Of a stretch of DNA of 64,000 nucleotides, positions 1-11,810 are shown piece after piece. Under the pieces are notes generated by a model. It had not been told where the DNA came from, did no database searches, and worked only from the letters and a program-made list of their open reading frames with translations. The translations under genes were made by a program, and so were the position numbers. Location: the NCBI GenBank assembly GCA_039654915.1, contig CM077596.1:71363751-71427750 (forward strand). Direction: 5' to 3'. The stretch is from Aquilaria yunnanensis (lineage: Eukaryota > Streptophyta > Magnoliopsida > Malvales > Thymelaeaceae). Within the stretch, counting starts at the first letter, position 1; each line of letters opens with the position of its first letter.

Positions 1-612
1 TATTTTAAAATCCCGTGGTAACGTCGAACTTGTAAACTAGTTAGTTTTATGTCAAAACTAACAAAGTAAACTAGAATCGTATGCACTCTTATAAAAGCAT
101 ATTCAATGGAAATCCATTGGATGCACAATAAGCAACATAAATTTACATGAATACATAAGCTACTTGGGTGATTTATTATGAACAAATATTGTCTTTTTAG
201 GGCTTCCATGAGAACTTGTTACTTATCAATGGAAATTTATATTGCATACTCCAACTAGTTGAGATTGAAAATCAATTTGGTGATTGCTTGTAATGTCATT
301 AAAAGAGAGAGAGCGAAACAGAAGGAAGAGGAGACCAATGAAAGGTTAGAACATAAAAAGTACTATCTTCATCTTATAATATCTATTCCTTATCATTTTA
401 AAACATTTCAAATTACTTGTCATTCATTCTTTAATATATATGTATATGTATGTATGTATATAAAAGAAGATTATCACTATTAAACCCACTAAAACTAGAA
501 TTTTCTTAAATCTCATGAAAAGCCAAACAAGGGACATCTTTTACCATATGTATGAATAAGTGCTTTGGATACTGAATGACGTTTCGTAGATCCATTTAGA
601 TTTTTGTGAAAG
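1..612. other. AT-rich intergenic start of window
   Basis: No gene recognised. An open frame at 259-483 has low-complexity, Lys/Tyr/Ile-rich composition and no family resemblance, so I do not call it. A TATGTA-type microsatellite-like run lies near 437-462. Confidence 0.6.
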
Positions 613-2610
613 AGTTAACTAAAATTTGCCTATTAAGATTTAAGTGAAATTATACTTTGCCTTATCTTGTTTCAAAAGTATATGCTTTTTCCCCCTCTCA
701 TTTTAATATAGTCCAATAGTAATTTTAAAAATATTAATTTAAAAATTATGGTAGTCATTTTCTGATAATTTTAATCTATGTGGTATTAAGTTAATGAACA
801 TTTTAAATTATCAATTGTTTTCTGTTAATTAATTGTAAAAAAGTGTCATACAAATTGAAATTACTTAAACGTAAATACCGCACAAGAGGAAAGGTAAAAA
901 AAATTCCTATAACTTTTGTAACTTTTCTAAGTAAGTCTCATATCTTCACGACTTTCTGTTTGAGTCCCATATCTTAAAAAACATAATCACTCTTAGTCCT
1001 ATATACAGAAAACTTGTTGGAAATCTAATGTGGCAAAAAACGGACGTTAAAAACAAAGAAAAAAAAATCAAAATTGGACATCTAACTTTGTAACTTTTGT
1101 AATTAAGTCACAAGGTTTTTATTTTTTTGCAACTCACCCCTCAAACCCTAAATATTCTTTTTTTGTGCTGTTGTCCATCAAGTACAAACCCACTATATTT
1201 TCTTTTATCTTTTTCCCTATGAGTGAAGAACAAGGAACAATTTTTATACCTTCTAATCCAAAAATACAGGCTTTTAAGTAATAACACTAATTATGATAAA
1301 AAAACTAAAAACACACAAAGCTTTTGGAAATGGAGAATTCCCAACAGGGAGCGGAATAAAAACCTCTCGTAAACAACAATCGGATCATGTTCTTGCAATA
1401 AAGCTTGAATTAAATGACCTCAATCCTGATCCAGATGTCAATGGCTTGATTATACTGTTGCACAATTTTATAATTAATTAATCTTCCTATATATCTATAT
1501 ATTCATTAGTTTATAAATTCATTTTTTCATCATTAGTGAAATCATCATTATTATATTGTTATTACCGATATAAATATCCTTTTTGTAGTGTACTTATGGC
1601 TCATTTTGTAAATTTTGTAGTTTATTCTTCCAAGCTTCTATAAAAGCATGAAGAATAAATAAGAAAAAGATTATATAGTCTTATAATGAAATTCATAAAG
1701 TACAATGAAATATATATATAATGAAATATTATAAAATTGGCTGTAAAATATTAAGTAATGAGCTATTCAGTACAGTATTATTAATTAATATTTTTAATTT
1801 TTCATTTAACTTGTACATCAAATGAAGTTCTATAAGTTAATAAGCTCAAAATATATTTTTAAAATATAGTATTTTTTAAAATTTTTATTTTGAGTTGGAT
1901 AACTCATAAATAATTAATTACATTCTAAAATAATTTTTTCAATTGATTGTTAAGTAGGTAAAGTGCTAGTTTTTAAATGACTCAATTGATGTGATATCCT
2001 TATTCTTATGGTATATTCCATTGACATAATAGAAATCAATGGCCTTAAAACAGAAGAAATATAATAGTTTATTTAGGAAAAGAAGAAGAAAAAGAAGAAG
2101 AAGAAGAAGAAGAAATGGTTTATTTTAAATATTTTCTAAAAATTCAGGCATAAAAGTAATAACCCAACCTATACATTCCGATTAGAGTTACATAGTTTTA
2201 GATTTCTTTTGAATCTAGGAGTAAATTGTGAGAAAATAGGAACTTAGTGACTTAATTATGAAATTTACAAAGTTAGATGTTTAATTTTGATTTTTTCCCC
2301 TTGTTTTTAATGGCCGTTTTCTGCTACATCGAATTTCTGTCAAGTTTTCTATTTATAGAACTAATAGTATTCACGTTTTTTAAGATATATGACTTAAATA
2401 GATAATCGTGATAATATAAGACTTACTTAGAAAAATTGTAAAAATTATAAGACTTTTTTTTACTTTTTCACTTTTTTGACCTTTCCCCAACCTCACAATC
2501 TAAAATTAAGATTTCAAAAATTGCTTTTAAATAGTAATAAAAAGCCATGAGCAAATTATATGTTTTTGAGTCAAGGAAAAGTGTAATTTTAGCTGGGCAA
2601 ATTGTGGATT
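613..2610. mobile_element. Old Mutator-like MITE, split by a younger insertion
   Basis: The flanks 613-885 and 2490-2610 together resemble the intact MITE at 17,020-17,463. The left part shares the stretch reading roughly GAAATTATACTTTGCC and the following AT-rich body. The right part (from about 2,496) shares the order CTAAA, TTTCA-rich, TATATGTTTTT and GTAATTTTA seen at 17,330-17,420. The two halves are separated by the element at 886-2489. The outer ends are degenerate, so the limits are approximate and no target duplication for this older copy was found. Confidence 0.55.
886..2489. mobile_element. Non-autonomous long-TIR (Mutator-like) element, about 1.6 kb
   Basis: The first ~250 bases (from 886) and the last ~250 (to 2489) are inverted copies of each other. 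Examples are CTAAGTAAGTCT near 930 against its reverse complement near 2,420, and CATCTAACTTTGTAA near 1,080 against its reverse complement near 2,265. Ends read GAGGAAAGGT and, on the opposite strand, GGGGAAAGGT. Flanking ACCGCACAA (877-885) and ACCTCACAA (2490-2498) form a 9-bp target duplication with one mismatch. Long TIRs plus a 9-bp TSD are typical of Mutator-like elements. The interior (1,150-2,200) is AT-rich, includes a GAA microsatellite (about 2,080-2,114) and has no transposase; the 62-codon frame at 1293-1481 is not recognisable. Confidence 0.75.
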
Positions 2611-2639
2611 ATTCTTTGTGAAATTAACACAGTTTTCAT

Positions 2640-3633
2640 CAGCATATACCGACGACCTGACACCACACGCATCAGTTGTGTAAGTTGTGACGTGTGGGGC
2701 ACGACTTTGGAAGCCAAACGACGTCGTAGATCCGGTTAGATTCTCGCTGATTCACCAAAGCGAGCAAGCAAGCAACCTCAGTGAAACGACGACGTTTTGA
2801 TGTTAGTTACAAATAGGACGAAAGAAGGAATTTTCTGGTTACACTTCCATCATCCTCTCATCCAAGCTTACTCAATCGCGCACTTGAAAGGATTCAGCTT
2901 CGTGGCCTCTGACTCTGATCCGTATCAAAGGTAATTTCTGAGCAAATACGGTGCGTTTTATTCCCTCTGCTGCTCTGGTCTCGCCGTCTCTTCCTCCTCT
3001 CCACTTCGAGCTCCCCTGCTGGTCCTCCACATGCAAATTACATAGCTCCGATGCTTTTGCAAGGTACTCCTGTCTCTGCCGCACGCGTTTCTTGTCGGTT
3101 CTCTGTTTTGTTCTGTTAGATTTTTTAATTTTCATCTATTTTTTGAAATTTTTTCTGCTGGCCTTTTTGTGGGTGGTTTCAATGGTTGCGCTGCTTAATT
3201 TAGGTCACAGGTTTTTGTCTGATACGTGCATGCTTTCTGGCTATCAATTCAGTAGAAAAAGGAAATTCTTTAGTTCGTCTATTGTCGCGTTATGAGGTCG
3301 GGTTCTGCCTTTGCCGCTTCTTATTTTTTCTTTTTTGGAGTGGATGTGGTGGGGGGGTATCTGAATTTTTCTGGGATACTGAATCAGGGTCTTGAGTTAT
3401 GAAAATCTTAATTGCCTGGTCATTTGTAAGTTATGAGCTGCTAAGGTGATAGTTGACTTTGCATGTTATTTTAGATCTCTGCATCCCTGCTTCTTAATGT
3501 TCTCTGTTCCCTGAATTCTGCTTGTTCAGACTTCAGATTGAGCAGGATATTCCAAAATTTTTGAGTTCTGTTTCATCCCTGGGTTATGTTCAATCTGTGG
3601 ACTCATGGGTACTAGAAGAAATGGTCATCTTTT
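2640..3633 (+). promoter_or_regulatory. Promoter and spliced 5' leader of the WDR26-like gene
   Basis: The base composition becomes richer in GC from about 2,640, and an ACGTG core occurs in GACGTGTGG near 2,688. A probable leader intron runs from a GT donor after CAAG (3063/3064) to an acceptor TTGTTCAG ending at 3529; an earlier donor at 2930/2931 is also possible. The second leader exon carries three upstream ATGs (3586, 3605, 3621). Transcription start was not determined. Confidence 0.45.
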
Positions 3634-3725
3634 ATGGTAAAGGCAAGAAACAGACGAAAAACATCAAAAAAATATTTCCCAAGCACAAAATCCATGGAGA
3701 ATTCGCTGACCAGATTAGGCCCTAA
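3586..3725 (+). promoter_or_regulatory. Three upstream ORFs, the last overlapping the main start
   Basis: uORF1 3586-3615 (9 codons), uORF2 3605-3640 (11 codons) and uORF3 3621-3725 (34 codons). The last two overlap the ATG at 3634, and uORF3 also overlaps the ATG at 3694 in another frame. If the leader is transcribed as proposed, ribosomes must bypass them or reinitiate. This is inference from sequence only. Confidence 0.45.
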
Positions 3726-6700
3726 AGGTCTAATAAAGAAACATGAATTCATAAGAGTTCTTGTTCAGTGCTTGTACTCACTAGGCTACAAAAGGTCTGG
3801 TTCTTCTTTGGAACTGGAGTCTGGCATTCAGTACAAGTCGATGGATTATTGCTCAATGGAGTTGGAGATACTTAAAGGGAACTGGGATTGTTGTGTTGAT
3901 ATGGTCAATGCAATTAGGGATTTGGATGATGAGACAAGATCCTCAGTTCTGTTCCTCATATTCAAGCAGAGGCTTTTGGAGTATTTAAGTTGTGGTAAGG
4001 AGTCATTGGCTCTGGATGTTTTGAGGAAACAGGTTCAAGAATTACGTCTAAGCAAGGAGAAGATCAACAAACTTGCTTGCAGTATGCTTTCATTGGATGA
4101 CATGGACGTCAATAAGATTGATGACTATGCTATTTTTCGGTTGCGAGAACAATTATTGTTGGAGTTGGAGAGGTTGCTTCCCCCACCAATTGCATTGCCT
4201 GAAAGAAGATTAGAACATCTGGTTGAAACTGCTGTGTCAGCCGAAGTTGATGCCTGTATGTATCACAACTCTTGTGATACGATCTCCCTCTATGAGGATC
4301 ACTGCTGTGGCAGAGATGAAATACCTACAGAGACAGTCCAGGTGAACTCTTCTGGCAGTTGCTATTATGGGTAATAAAAAACTGTAAAAGTAGATCAATA
4401 AGTAAAATTTGAGTTTTCTGTTCATTGAAAATGGGCAAAAAATTTACAAAAGTGCATTCCAGTTATGACTAGTCATATGGTATTTTCCCATTGTTCATAT
4501 GTTGTGGTTGTATTGACTTTGAGCAGTGAAACCCCCATGCTGTGGTTTAACTCCCGTCTGCAACTGCAAAATCTTTTAACACCCATGAGGCTGTAACACC
4601 CATGTCTCATTACTTACTTAAATTGTCTAACTCTAAGATTGTTCTCATATCAGCTTTTTTTCATTGATTTTTGGTTGTTAAGTATTCCTTTGCGAAGCAA
4701 CCAGCTTTAATTCTTTCTTAAACCCCTTGTTGTATTTTTTGCAAGGACTGAGTAGTTTTTAGTCCTGATTCTTTTTTTTTTCTTTTCTTGGCAATTAAAA
4801 TTCTTCCATTCTTGGCAATAAATAATCATTCTTCACATTGTGTAAATTCGGGAAAAAAATATGCATAGGCCCTAAATCTACAGTGGAAGAAATTCACCAC
4901 ATGTTGGGGCTATAGATAATTGTATCTCACAGATACATTCTTCTTCATTTGGGGAAAATATAAATTTCATCTGCCTGAATTTATTGCTGGTTGTTTGTTT
5001 ATAAGTATTTTTTGGCCTTCCAAGAGCTTGTTCCATGATCTTGCATTACATAATTCCAAAATGCTAAACCAATGAAAAACTGTCTTTGAAAAGGTTTATG
5101 TGGGGACCCCTTTATTGGTTGATTTTTCAAATCGATAGACTTAGTAGTGATTGCATTCTTTATTTCTCGTTTTTTTTTCTATAAGGTATTTATTATCATT
5201 CTTCGAAGTTGATTCTGCTCATAGCATGAGAGCTTCAGCTCTTTTATGATTCACTTTGTTGAATCACATTATCTTTTTCCCCCTCACCAATTTTCCTTTT
5301 ATGGGTATTGGCAGATTTTGAACGATCACAAGAATGAGGTCTGGTTTGTGCAATTCTCTAATAATGGGGAGTACTTAGCATCCTCTTCAAGTGACTGCAC
5401 AGCGATTATATGGAAGGTGATAGTATCATGCTATACTTCTTCTTTACAAATTTGTCGTTACAGGCTACAATGTGAAAAGAGAACCTGCATACATATATAT
5501 CTTCTCATATTTGTAAATGAATATGACTGTGTATTTTGTCCTAAACCGTACACTGGATCTCCAGAAAGACCAGATATCAGTATTCATTTATAGGACCTTT
5601 TTTTAGCTTACTGCACCATTTTGGACTTTCTAATATGTACAAGAATTTCTATAGTTTATTCAACTAATGTAGAGAGGCATTCAGTTAATAATATTTGTAA
5701 AATGCATGCTTACCAGGCCAAAAAGGAAATAGATGCTTTTTAAACTAAATGAACAGTATTTGACAATGTGGAAAAAATTTGTAAGACTTATCTGAATTAT
5801 TGATCTTGTTATTTTCATTTAGATTTGTTGCAATTTATTGACATTAGAAAACTCATATGAGGATTGGTGGTTTTGGTTTTACTTGTTGAAGGTGTCACCT
5901 GATGGATCTTCTCTCCATATATATCTTGCTAGGTTATGGATGATGGTATGTTGACCTTGAAGCACACCCTCAGAAGCCACCAGAATCCTGTCTCGTTTGT
6001 GGCATGGAGCCCTGATGACACAAAGTTGCTAACTTGTGGAAATGCTGAAGTTCTCAAGCTTTGGGATGTGGAAACAGGTACATGCAGGCATACATTTGGC
6101 GATAATGGCTTCACTGTCAGCTCATGTGCTTGGTTTCCAGACTCAAAGCGACTTGTATGTGGCAGTTCTGACCCCGAGAAAGGAATATACTTGTGGGATT
6201 GCGACGGGAATGAGATGAAGGCTTGGAGAGGCATGAGAATGCCCAAGGTCCTCGACCTTGCTATCACACCAGATGGAGAAAATCTTATCACTGTGTTCTG
6301 CGATAAAGAAATTCGGATATTGAATCTGGATACAAATGCTGAGCGGGTTATCTCTGAGGAGCACCCAATCACATCTCTATCAATATCGACAGATAGCAAG
6401 TTTTTCATTGTCAACCTCAATAGTCAGGAGATTCATTTATGGGATGTTGCTGGGAACTGGGTGAAACCATTGAAGTATCAAGGCCACAAACAACACAAGT
6501 ATGTCATAAGATCTTGCTTTGGTGGGTTAAATAGTACGTTCATTGCCAGCGGTAGTGAGAATTCACAGGTATGTCTAAGCCAGCTTTTTTCTTCTGTATT
6601 TTCAGGTTTCCAGTCTCAATATGTAGAACCTCAAGCTTCTGCATGATTTTGGTACTGGTGATGCAAATTAAGCCATCTATTATGCTTTGTGGGCAGGTGT

Positions 6701-6882
6701 TCATCTGGAATCGACAAAACTCAGAGCCCATTGAGGTTCTGTCCGGCCATTCTATGACTGTGAACTCTGTCAGCTGGAACCCTAAACAACATAAAATGCT
6801 GGCATCCGCTAGTGATGATCATACCATTCGTATATGGGGACCGAGGCAAACCAAGAACATCTTACCCCGTAAGCCACTTTAG
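3634..6882 (+). CDS. WDR26: WDR26-type LisH-CTLH-WD40 protein (CTLH/GID E3 complex subunit)
   Basis: Four coding exons, all joined in phase 0 with GT-AG borders: 3634-4341, 5315-5416, 5933-6568 and 6697-6882. They encode 543 residues from the ATG at 3634, or 523 from the ATG at 3694. The second start ([12 protein letters not shown]) fits plant relatives better as I remember them; an in-frame stop lies at 3613. Numbering from 3694, the protein shows a LisH motif (about 13-45, [11 protein letters not shown]), a CTLH/CRA stretch (about 51-110) with ERRLEHLVE following, and seven WD40 blades from about 217, ending in [12 protein letters not shown]. The family acts in the nucleus and cytosol as a Gid7-like subunit that recruits substrates to the CTLH ubiquitin ligase. 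Plant members are also described as stress-responsive scaffolds. No break or missing blade is seen. A poly(A) signal-like AATAAA follows at about 6,937. Confidence 0.88.
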
Positions 6883-7279
6883 AGGCCCCAGAACGCCATG
6901 GTACCGCTGAATGACCGACCATTTGTTATTATTTTGAATAAATTACTAGTATTGGGAGCACCTCACCTCTCCCCCATCCCAATTTTGCAGGTCCCTCTGT
7001 AAATCCCAGCTTCTTCAACGCGCTCTAATTGTACCCTTCAATGTATTCGTTGATTTTGAAATGCTTCTAGGTTGCAATTTTACAGCAGTTTGTTGCATGT
7101 CTAATTATAGTAGTAAAATGTTCGAAGACAGTGAGATTGTTTTGGAGGAGTCTTGATTGGTGAACCAGCCATCAAGATTTGTTCGTTTTGTTCCACATGT
7201 AACATTTTGAAACTCAGTCATTCCATTGGAAATGAACCAAAAATAGAACACCTACAGCACCGTTGCACTACCCCCTTTC
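6883..7279. other. 3' untranslated and flanking sequence of the WDR26-like gene
   Basis: Non-coding. It contains an AATAAA near 6,937 and T-rich sequence; no further gene is visible before the hAT-like element. Confidence 0.5.
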
Positions 7280-7287
7280 GTGTCCAA

Positions 7288-8265
7288 TAGGGTGAGCATG
7301 TGTCAAGTTAGTTCAGTTTTATGGTGGAACTGAATCAACCTGAAATGGCATCGGTTTCAAAATTTTTCTATCAAACCAAAAAACGAAGAAATGAATAGAA
7401 TCAGAACCATAGTTTTAGGTTTTTAGGTTCTGATTTTTGAGTTTTTCGGTTTATATTACATATCTATAACAACACAAAAATTAAAAATGCATCCATAATT
7501 AGTTTTATAAAATATTCAACATAATATACAATTAAATTAATACTTAATTATATGTACTTAGACATATTCAAGAGAGTTTAAAATGTTGTTTTTATCAAAA
7601 TGATTCAAAAGAGTTACTTGTGGAGTATTTTTCATCCCAGTCAATTTACTTTACTTCCTTCTTGTAATTCCAACATTAGTATGACATTCAATATAGAAAG
7701 CCAAGCCTTTAAAACTATCTTCTTTAGTATCAAAAATTAAAATGTATAGATGTCATGAATTTTTAGTTTCGCATAGCTCATAAATGAAAAAAAAAAAATT
7801 GATGATTGTGTCATAGAGAGTAGCCTGAAATGGAAGATCAAAAGCAAAATGACCCAGGAATACTCGGTTTAAGAAGTGAAGTGATTTAAGTGAATGTAGA
7901 AAAATTTCATAAATGATCCCATAGCTTTCATACTATTTCAATTTGGGACATCGGTTTAAGAGTTTAATATAAAAACACAAAATGATCATTATAATTATTT
8001 AAAGAAATATATATAAGTAAGACTATAATAATAATAATAATTAATTAATTATTATTATTATTATATATATATATATTGGGTTCGGTTCCATCTCGGGTTG
8101 GTTCTATATGGAACCAGAACCAACCAAAAAACTGTTAGTTCTCCTATATGTGGAACCAACCTATAAACCATGATCAATTTTTACTCAACTCGAACCAGCC
8201 CAACCCAACCCAATGGAGGTGATTCGGGTTGGATTTCGGGTTTACCCAACTTATGTTCACCTCTA
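7288..8265. mobile_element. Non-autonomous hAT-like element with 8-bp TSD
   Basis: Left end TAGGGTGAGCAT and right end ATGTTCACCTCTA are inverted repeats (right end reversed: TAGAGGTGAACAT). The flanks GTGTCCAA (7280-7287) and GTGTCCAG (8266-8273) match at 7 of 8 bases, as expected of hAT insertions. The interior (978 bp) lacks coding potential. It carries subterminal runs such as GGTTCGGTT and AACCCAACCC and an AT microsatellite near 8,060-8,080. Confidence 0.75.
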
Positions 8266-8482
8266 GTGTCCAGGAGTAAACCAAAAAAGGAATTCTAGAT
8301 GTACCACCCGGATTCCCGCCATCTTCTTGGACAAACAGCATCGACTTGCCATTTCAACCTTTCAATCTTGTCTTGAATTTAATAGCTATTTGTCGGATCT
8401 TCTGCTGTAGACTTGGTACAGTAACCAATTCCAAAATTTTATGAGTGGAATATTTGACCTCCTATTGCTTCCAACATTTCAT

Positions 8483-10640
8483 GATGATAGCAAGACTATT
8501 AATGGAGTTGGTGAGTCGAATTTTTGGGTATTGGTGGCTTGGCCTGGGATTAGGATGTTCGCGCTTAAAGACATTACCAAAAAGCTCTAGAGTTGTCTTC
8601 AAGAAAAATTATTTGGTGGTCAAGTTAGCTTTTAAAAATTGGGTGAAGTAATTATGCGAAAGAGGGTTTTTTATATGTACCTCGAATAAGTCGTGAAAAG
8701 TGGCAACCTAGACATTCTTGATGTGTAATGAATGAGGATTTGATTCCTTATAAGAATTATCTCTTATTAACACTACAAGAGAAAAGCAAATTAGTGACCG
8801 AAGAAACAGTCATTATTAGTCACTAACTGCGACTAACTAGTGACTGAATCGTTCAATAGCAAAATTATTAGTCACTAGTTATTAGCACCTGACTAGTGAG
8901 TAAAATTAGCGACTGAATACGTCAGTCGTTAGAATTTTAAACTTTATTAAAATAGCAACTAAAAGTTCAGTCGCTAATACATTTAATTCAGTCACTAGTC
9001 TTTTTTAAATTCAGTCGCTAAGCCTATCATTTCAGTCATTAATTATTAGACAAAATTCAAGTTTAAGTTCTGATTTTTGAATTATTGATATATTTTATAT
9101 AATATTATGTATATTTTAAGTATATATACAAGTATAAATATATTATTACAACCAAAATTATTATTACAAGTAAAACATCTCCAACATTTCCATCATCTGA
9201 ATTTTCTACTTCACCCATGGTATCAACTATTGAAAAAGAAGTATGATCGTCTTGTGTAACTACTTCACCGACCACGTTAAGATCAACTATAGTTTTGATT
9301 CTCTCAACAGTGGCACTTTTGGGACAATCGAGCAGCAGGCTTTAGGTGACAAAGGTAGTGGTGACTTTCGGAGGTGTAGACGAAACACGACGGTAGCGCC
9401 CACAAATTGACCAAAACAATGAGAGAAACATATAAGGAAGAAGGCGAAACAATGAGAAAACTAGAGAAGGAAGCAGAAATGGGGAATGAGAGGTCAGAGC
9501 TGAAGGTTTTAATTTGATTTAGTGACTGAAGCAAACTAGCGACTGAATTGTAACTGATTTTCAAAAATATTATAAAATATGTGATTGATTAATGATTGAA
9601 ATTTAAAACTAGCGACTGAATATTTCAGTCGCTAGTCAATCACAATAATTTCCATGGCCCACAAGTTAGCAACTGACTAGCGACTGAACTAATTAACGAT
9701 TAAAATTCAGTTGTTAATTTCAGTTACTCTATCGCCCCTCTCTTATAGTGTAAATACATTCATTGATTATGATTGATGTCGAATCAGACCTATATGTGAA
9801 TCAGCTTCAGGGAAGTTGGTAGCCGATGCCTTGCCAATATTAGGGGAGATAATTCGCCCAAAAAACCAATGAGAGTGGCGAGAAGAGTTGGGTGATTTCT
9901 CCAAATCTTGTTGAGATAACATCGATTATGAGTGCCCTTAACTTCCAACTTAATTGGTCTCCTAATCTCTTACTGGATTGGGGCTCCCAAACTCTTGAAC
10001 AACTCATGTTGAAGGGCCTGAAATTGACCATTGTGTAAGGTTGTGGGGGCCTTACCTATTGCTGGATGTTAAGGGGGTAAGGGAGGGTTCTTCTCCCATG
10101 TTCCTTCTTTTTCTTATCTGTTCCTGAGGAATTTTCCACCTGATTTTGTGGATTTCACTTCCCATTGATAATATTATCATTGTTATTAGTTTTTGGTTTT
10201 GTCTAGATCTTCATTTATTTGTTGTACCTTTCCCACAAGTAGCACAAAATTGATAGTAAAACTATCAATGGAGTTGGTGGACTAAACTTTTGGGTAGTGG
10301 CAGCTTGAATCATAACTAGAATACTTGCAACTAAAGACAGTGTCAAAAGTACCCATAATTGTCTCCCTGAGGAATACCATCCAACACTTAAGTTAGACCT
10401 CCAAAATTTGGTAAAGTAGCTATAAAAAAGTAGGATTTTTCATATGTACTGCAAATGAGTTGTGAAGGTTTCATTTTATTTATAAGAGTGTCAACCTAGG
10501 CCTTCTCAAAGTGTAATTATTAAGAGATTTGATTCCTTGTATCTCTTATTAAATACATTCATTGATTATGATTGATATCAAACTAAACTTCCTTGTGAAC
10601 TGGGTTCTAACAATGAGCCTGACTCGCCTAGACTCGATAT
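8483..10640. repeat. Two diverged direct copies of an LTR-like repeat
   Basis: Copy A (about 8483-8770 continuing at 9754-9790) and copy B (about 10,250-10,600) align in order. Both contain ATGGAGTTGGTG, a TTTATATGTAC or TTCATATGTAC block, GATTTGATTCCTT and TACATTCATTGATTATGATTG. After copy B the sequence TGGTATCACAAGC (about 10,642) resembles the tRNA-Met primer site of plant Ty1/copia elements, so the copies may be LTR fragments. Copy A carries the CACTA insertion. The segment 9,791-10,249 between them has no recognisable gene. Confidence 0.5.
8771..9750. mobile_element. Non-autonomous CACTA (En/Spm) element with TAA TSD
   Basis: Begins CACTACAAGAGA and ends TCTCTTATAGTG, giving the terminal inverted repeat CACTA(C/T)AAGAGA. 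It is flanked by the 3-bp target duplication TAA (8768-8770 and 9751-9753). Subterminal regions are packed with copies of GCGACTGAA or GTGACTGAA and their reverse complement TTCAGTCGC, the usual arrangement of transposase-binding motifs in this superfamily. At 980 bp there is no room for a transposase, so it would depend on an autonomous partner. Confidence 0.88.
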
Positions 10641-11459
10641 GGTATCACAAGCATTCAAGAATCCTAGGTTTGTTTTTATAACATTAGTTTCTCAAGTAGC
10701 ATGGATTGCTTTTGTTTCAATGAGAGACCTACATGGACAAATCAAAGTCTATTGACAAGGAGGAAACCAAGGTTGTCAAAATTTGAATTTTATCTAGTAT
10801 CGTTCTTCATTTTCTATGAACCGTAAATCTTAAAATTGAATCATAATATTTTACCAAAACTCTCTAAAAAATATGGAAAAGATCGAATTATGTCATTGAC
10901 CTTATAACTCAACAAATTTAAGTGTTTTTTTTATCAAAATAGTAACTATCATTAAACCACACATAAATTTGGAATCTGTGACCAATAATTGATATGTACA
11001 AATAAATTTATAATTTAATTTTTAACTTGCAATGAAAAGAGCTTGAAATGGATATACTTAAAAAGTGATATGACATATATATTTTTTGGTATTTTAGGCT
11101 ATGTATTAATTTAAGACAATGATAACTTTTAAGGCATTTAATTATAGCCATAATTGATCAATTGCATAAAAATATGTACGAATATAAGGTTATCTATAGT
11201 AAGTAATAAGCATCTAATGTATTAATTTTAAGTTTATTACTTTTATCTATCTTGTAATAATTAACTATTAAGTATCTAATTTGTTCTAAAACTAATAAGT
11301 TCAATTAAATAGAAAAAACCTATTTTGTCACTTAATAGTGTGAAATCGTAAATTTATGAATCAAATCAAGGTACCAGATTCTTAAAAAAAAATTACTGGG
11401 TATCGAGCCATTATTCTTGTTATTAATCATAAAATTTTAAGATTTAAATCAAAATTTTG
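10641..11459. other. AT-rich intergenic sequence
   Basis: No gene recognised. It may be degenerate internal sequence of a copia-like element following the primer-site-like motif near 10,642, but no gag or pol reading frame remains. Confidence 0.4.
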
Positions 11460-11810
11460 ATAACTTTAGAAATCAGCCATCGGAGAAATGAGGTTAGGTC
11501 GTGGCCCTCGTGGGCTGGCGAGGCCGACGACGTGGGATTTAGGATTTTTGTGTTTTTCAAACTAATTAATTGCATCACTGCAATTCTCACCCCGCCCTCT
11601 CCTCCGCAAGGGCCAGCCTTTCTCATCTGTTTGTCATTTACTTGGCCTGCCGCATCAGCAAAATTGGCTCTGTGTGTGTGCCACTGCCAGAAGTTAGAGA
11701 TCAGACAACAGAACATTCTACACCTCCACGCTGATTGGATAATGTTGCCTGCCAGTCTTTTGTTTTGTAGTACGAGACCAACACAATTGCTGTATTTTTT
11801 GTTGTAATTA
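11460..11810. other. Isolated GC-richer patch, open on both strands
   Basis: The base composition rises abruptly above its AT-rich surroundings. Frames of 116 codons (+, 11,457-11,807) and 90 codons (-, 11,444-11,716) overlap here. Neither matches a family I know and neither has convincing splice context. It may be a relic gene or promoter fragment; I make no function call. Confidence 0.3.

Noticed and set aside
2872..3295. Frames on both strands over the WDR26 leader (87 and 114 codons)
   Set aside because: They overlap the proposed 5' leader and intron, have no family features, and the downstream gene is complete without them.
5929..6420. 163-codon reverse frame over the WD40 exon
   Set aside because: Antisense shadow of a clear WD40-coding exon.
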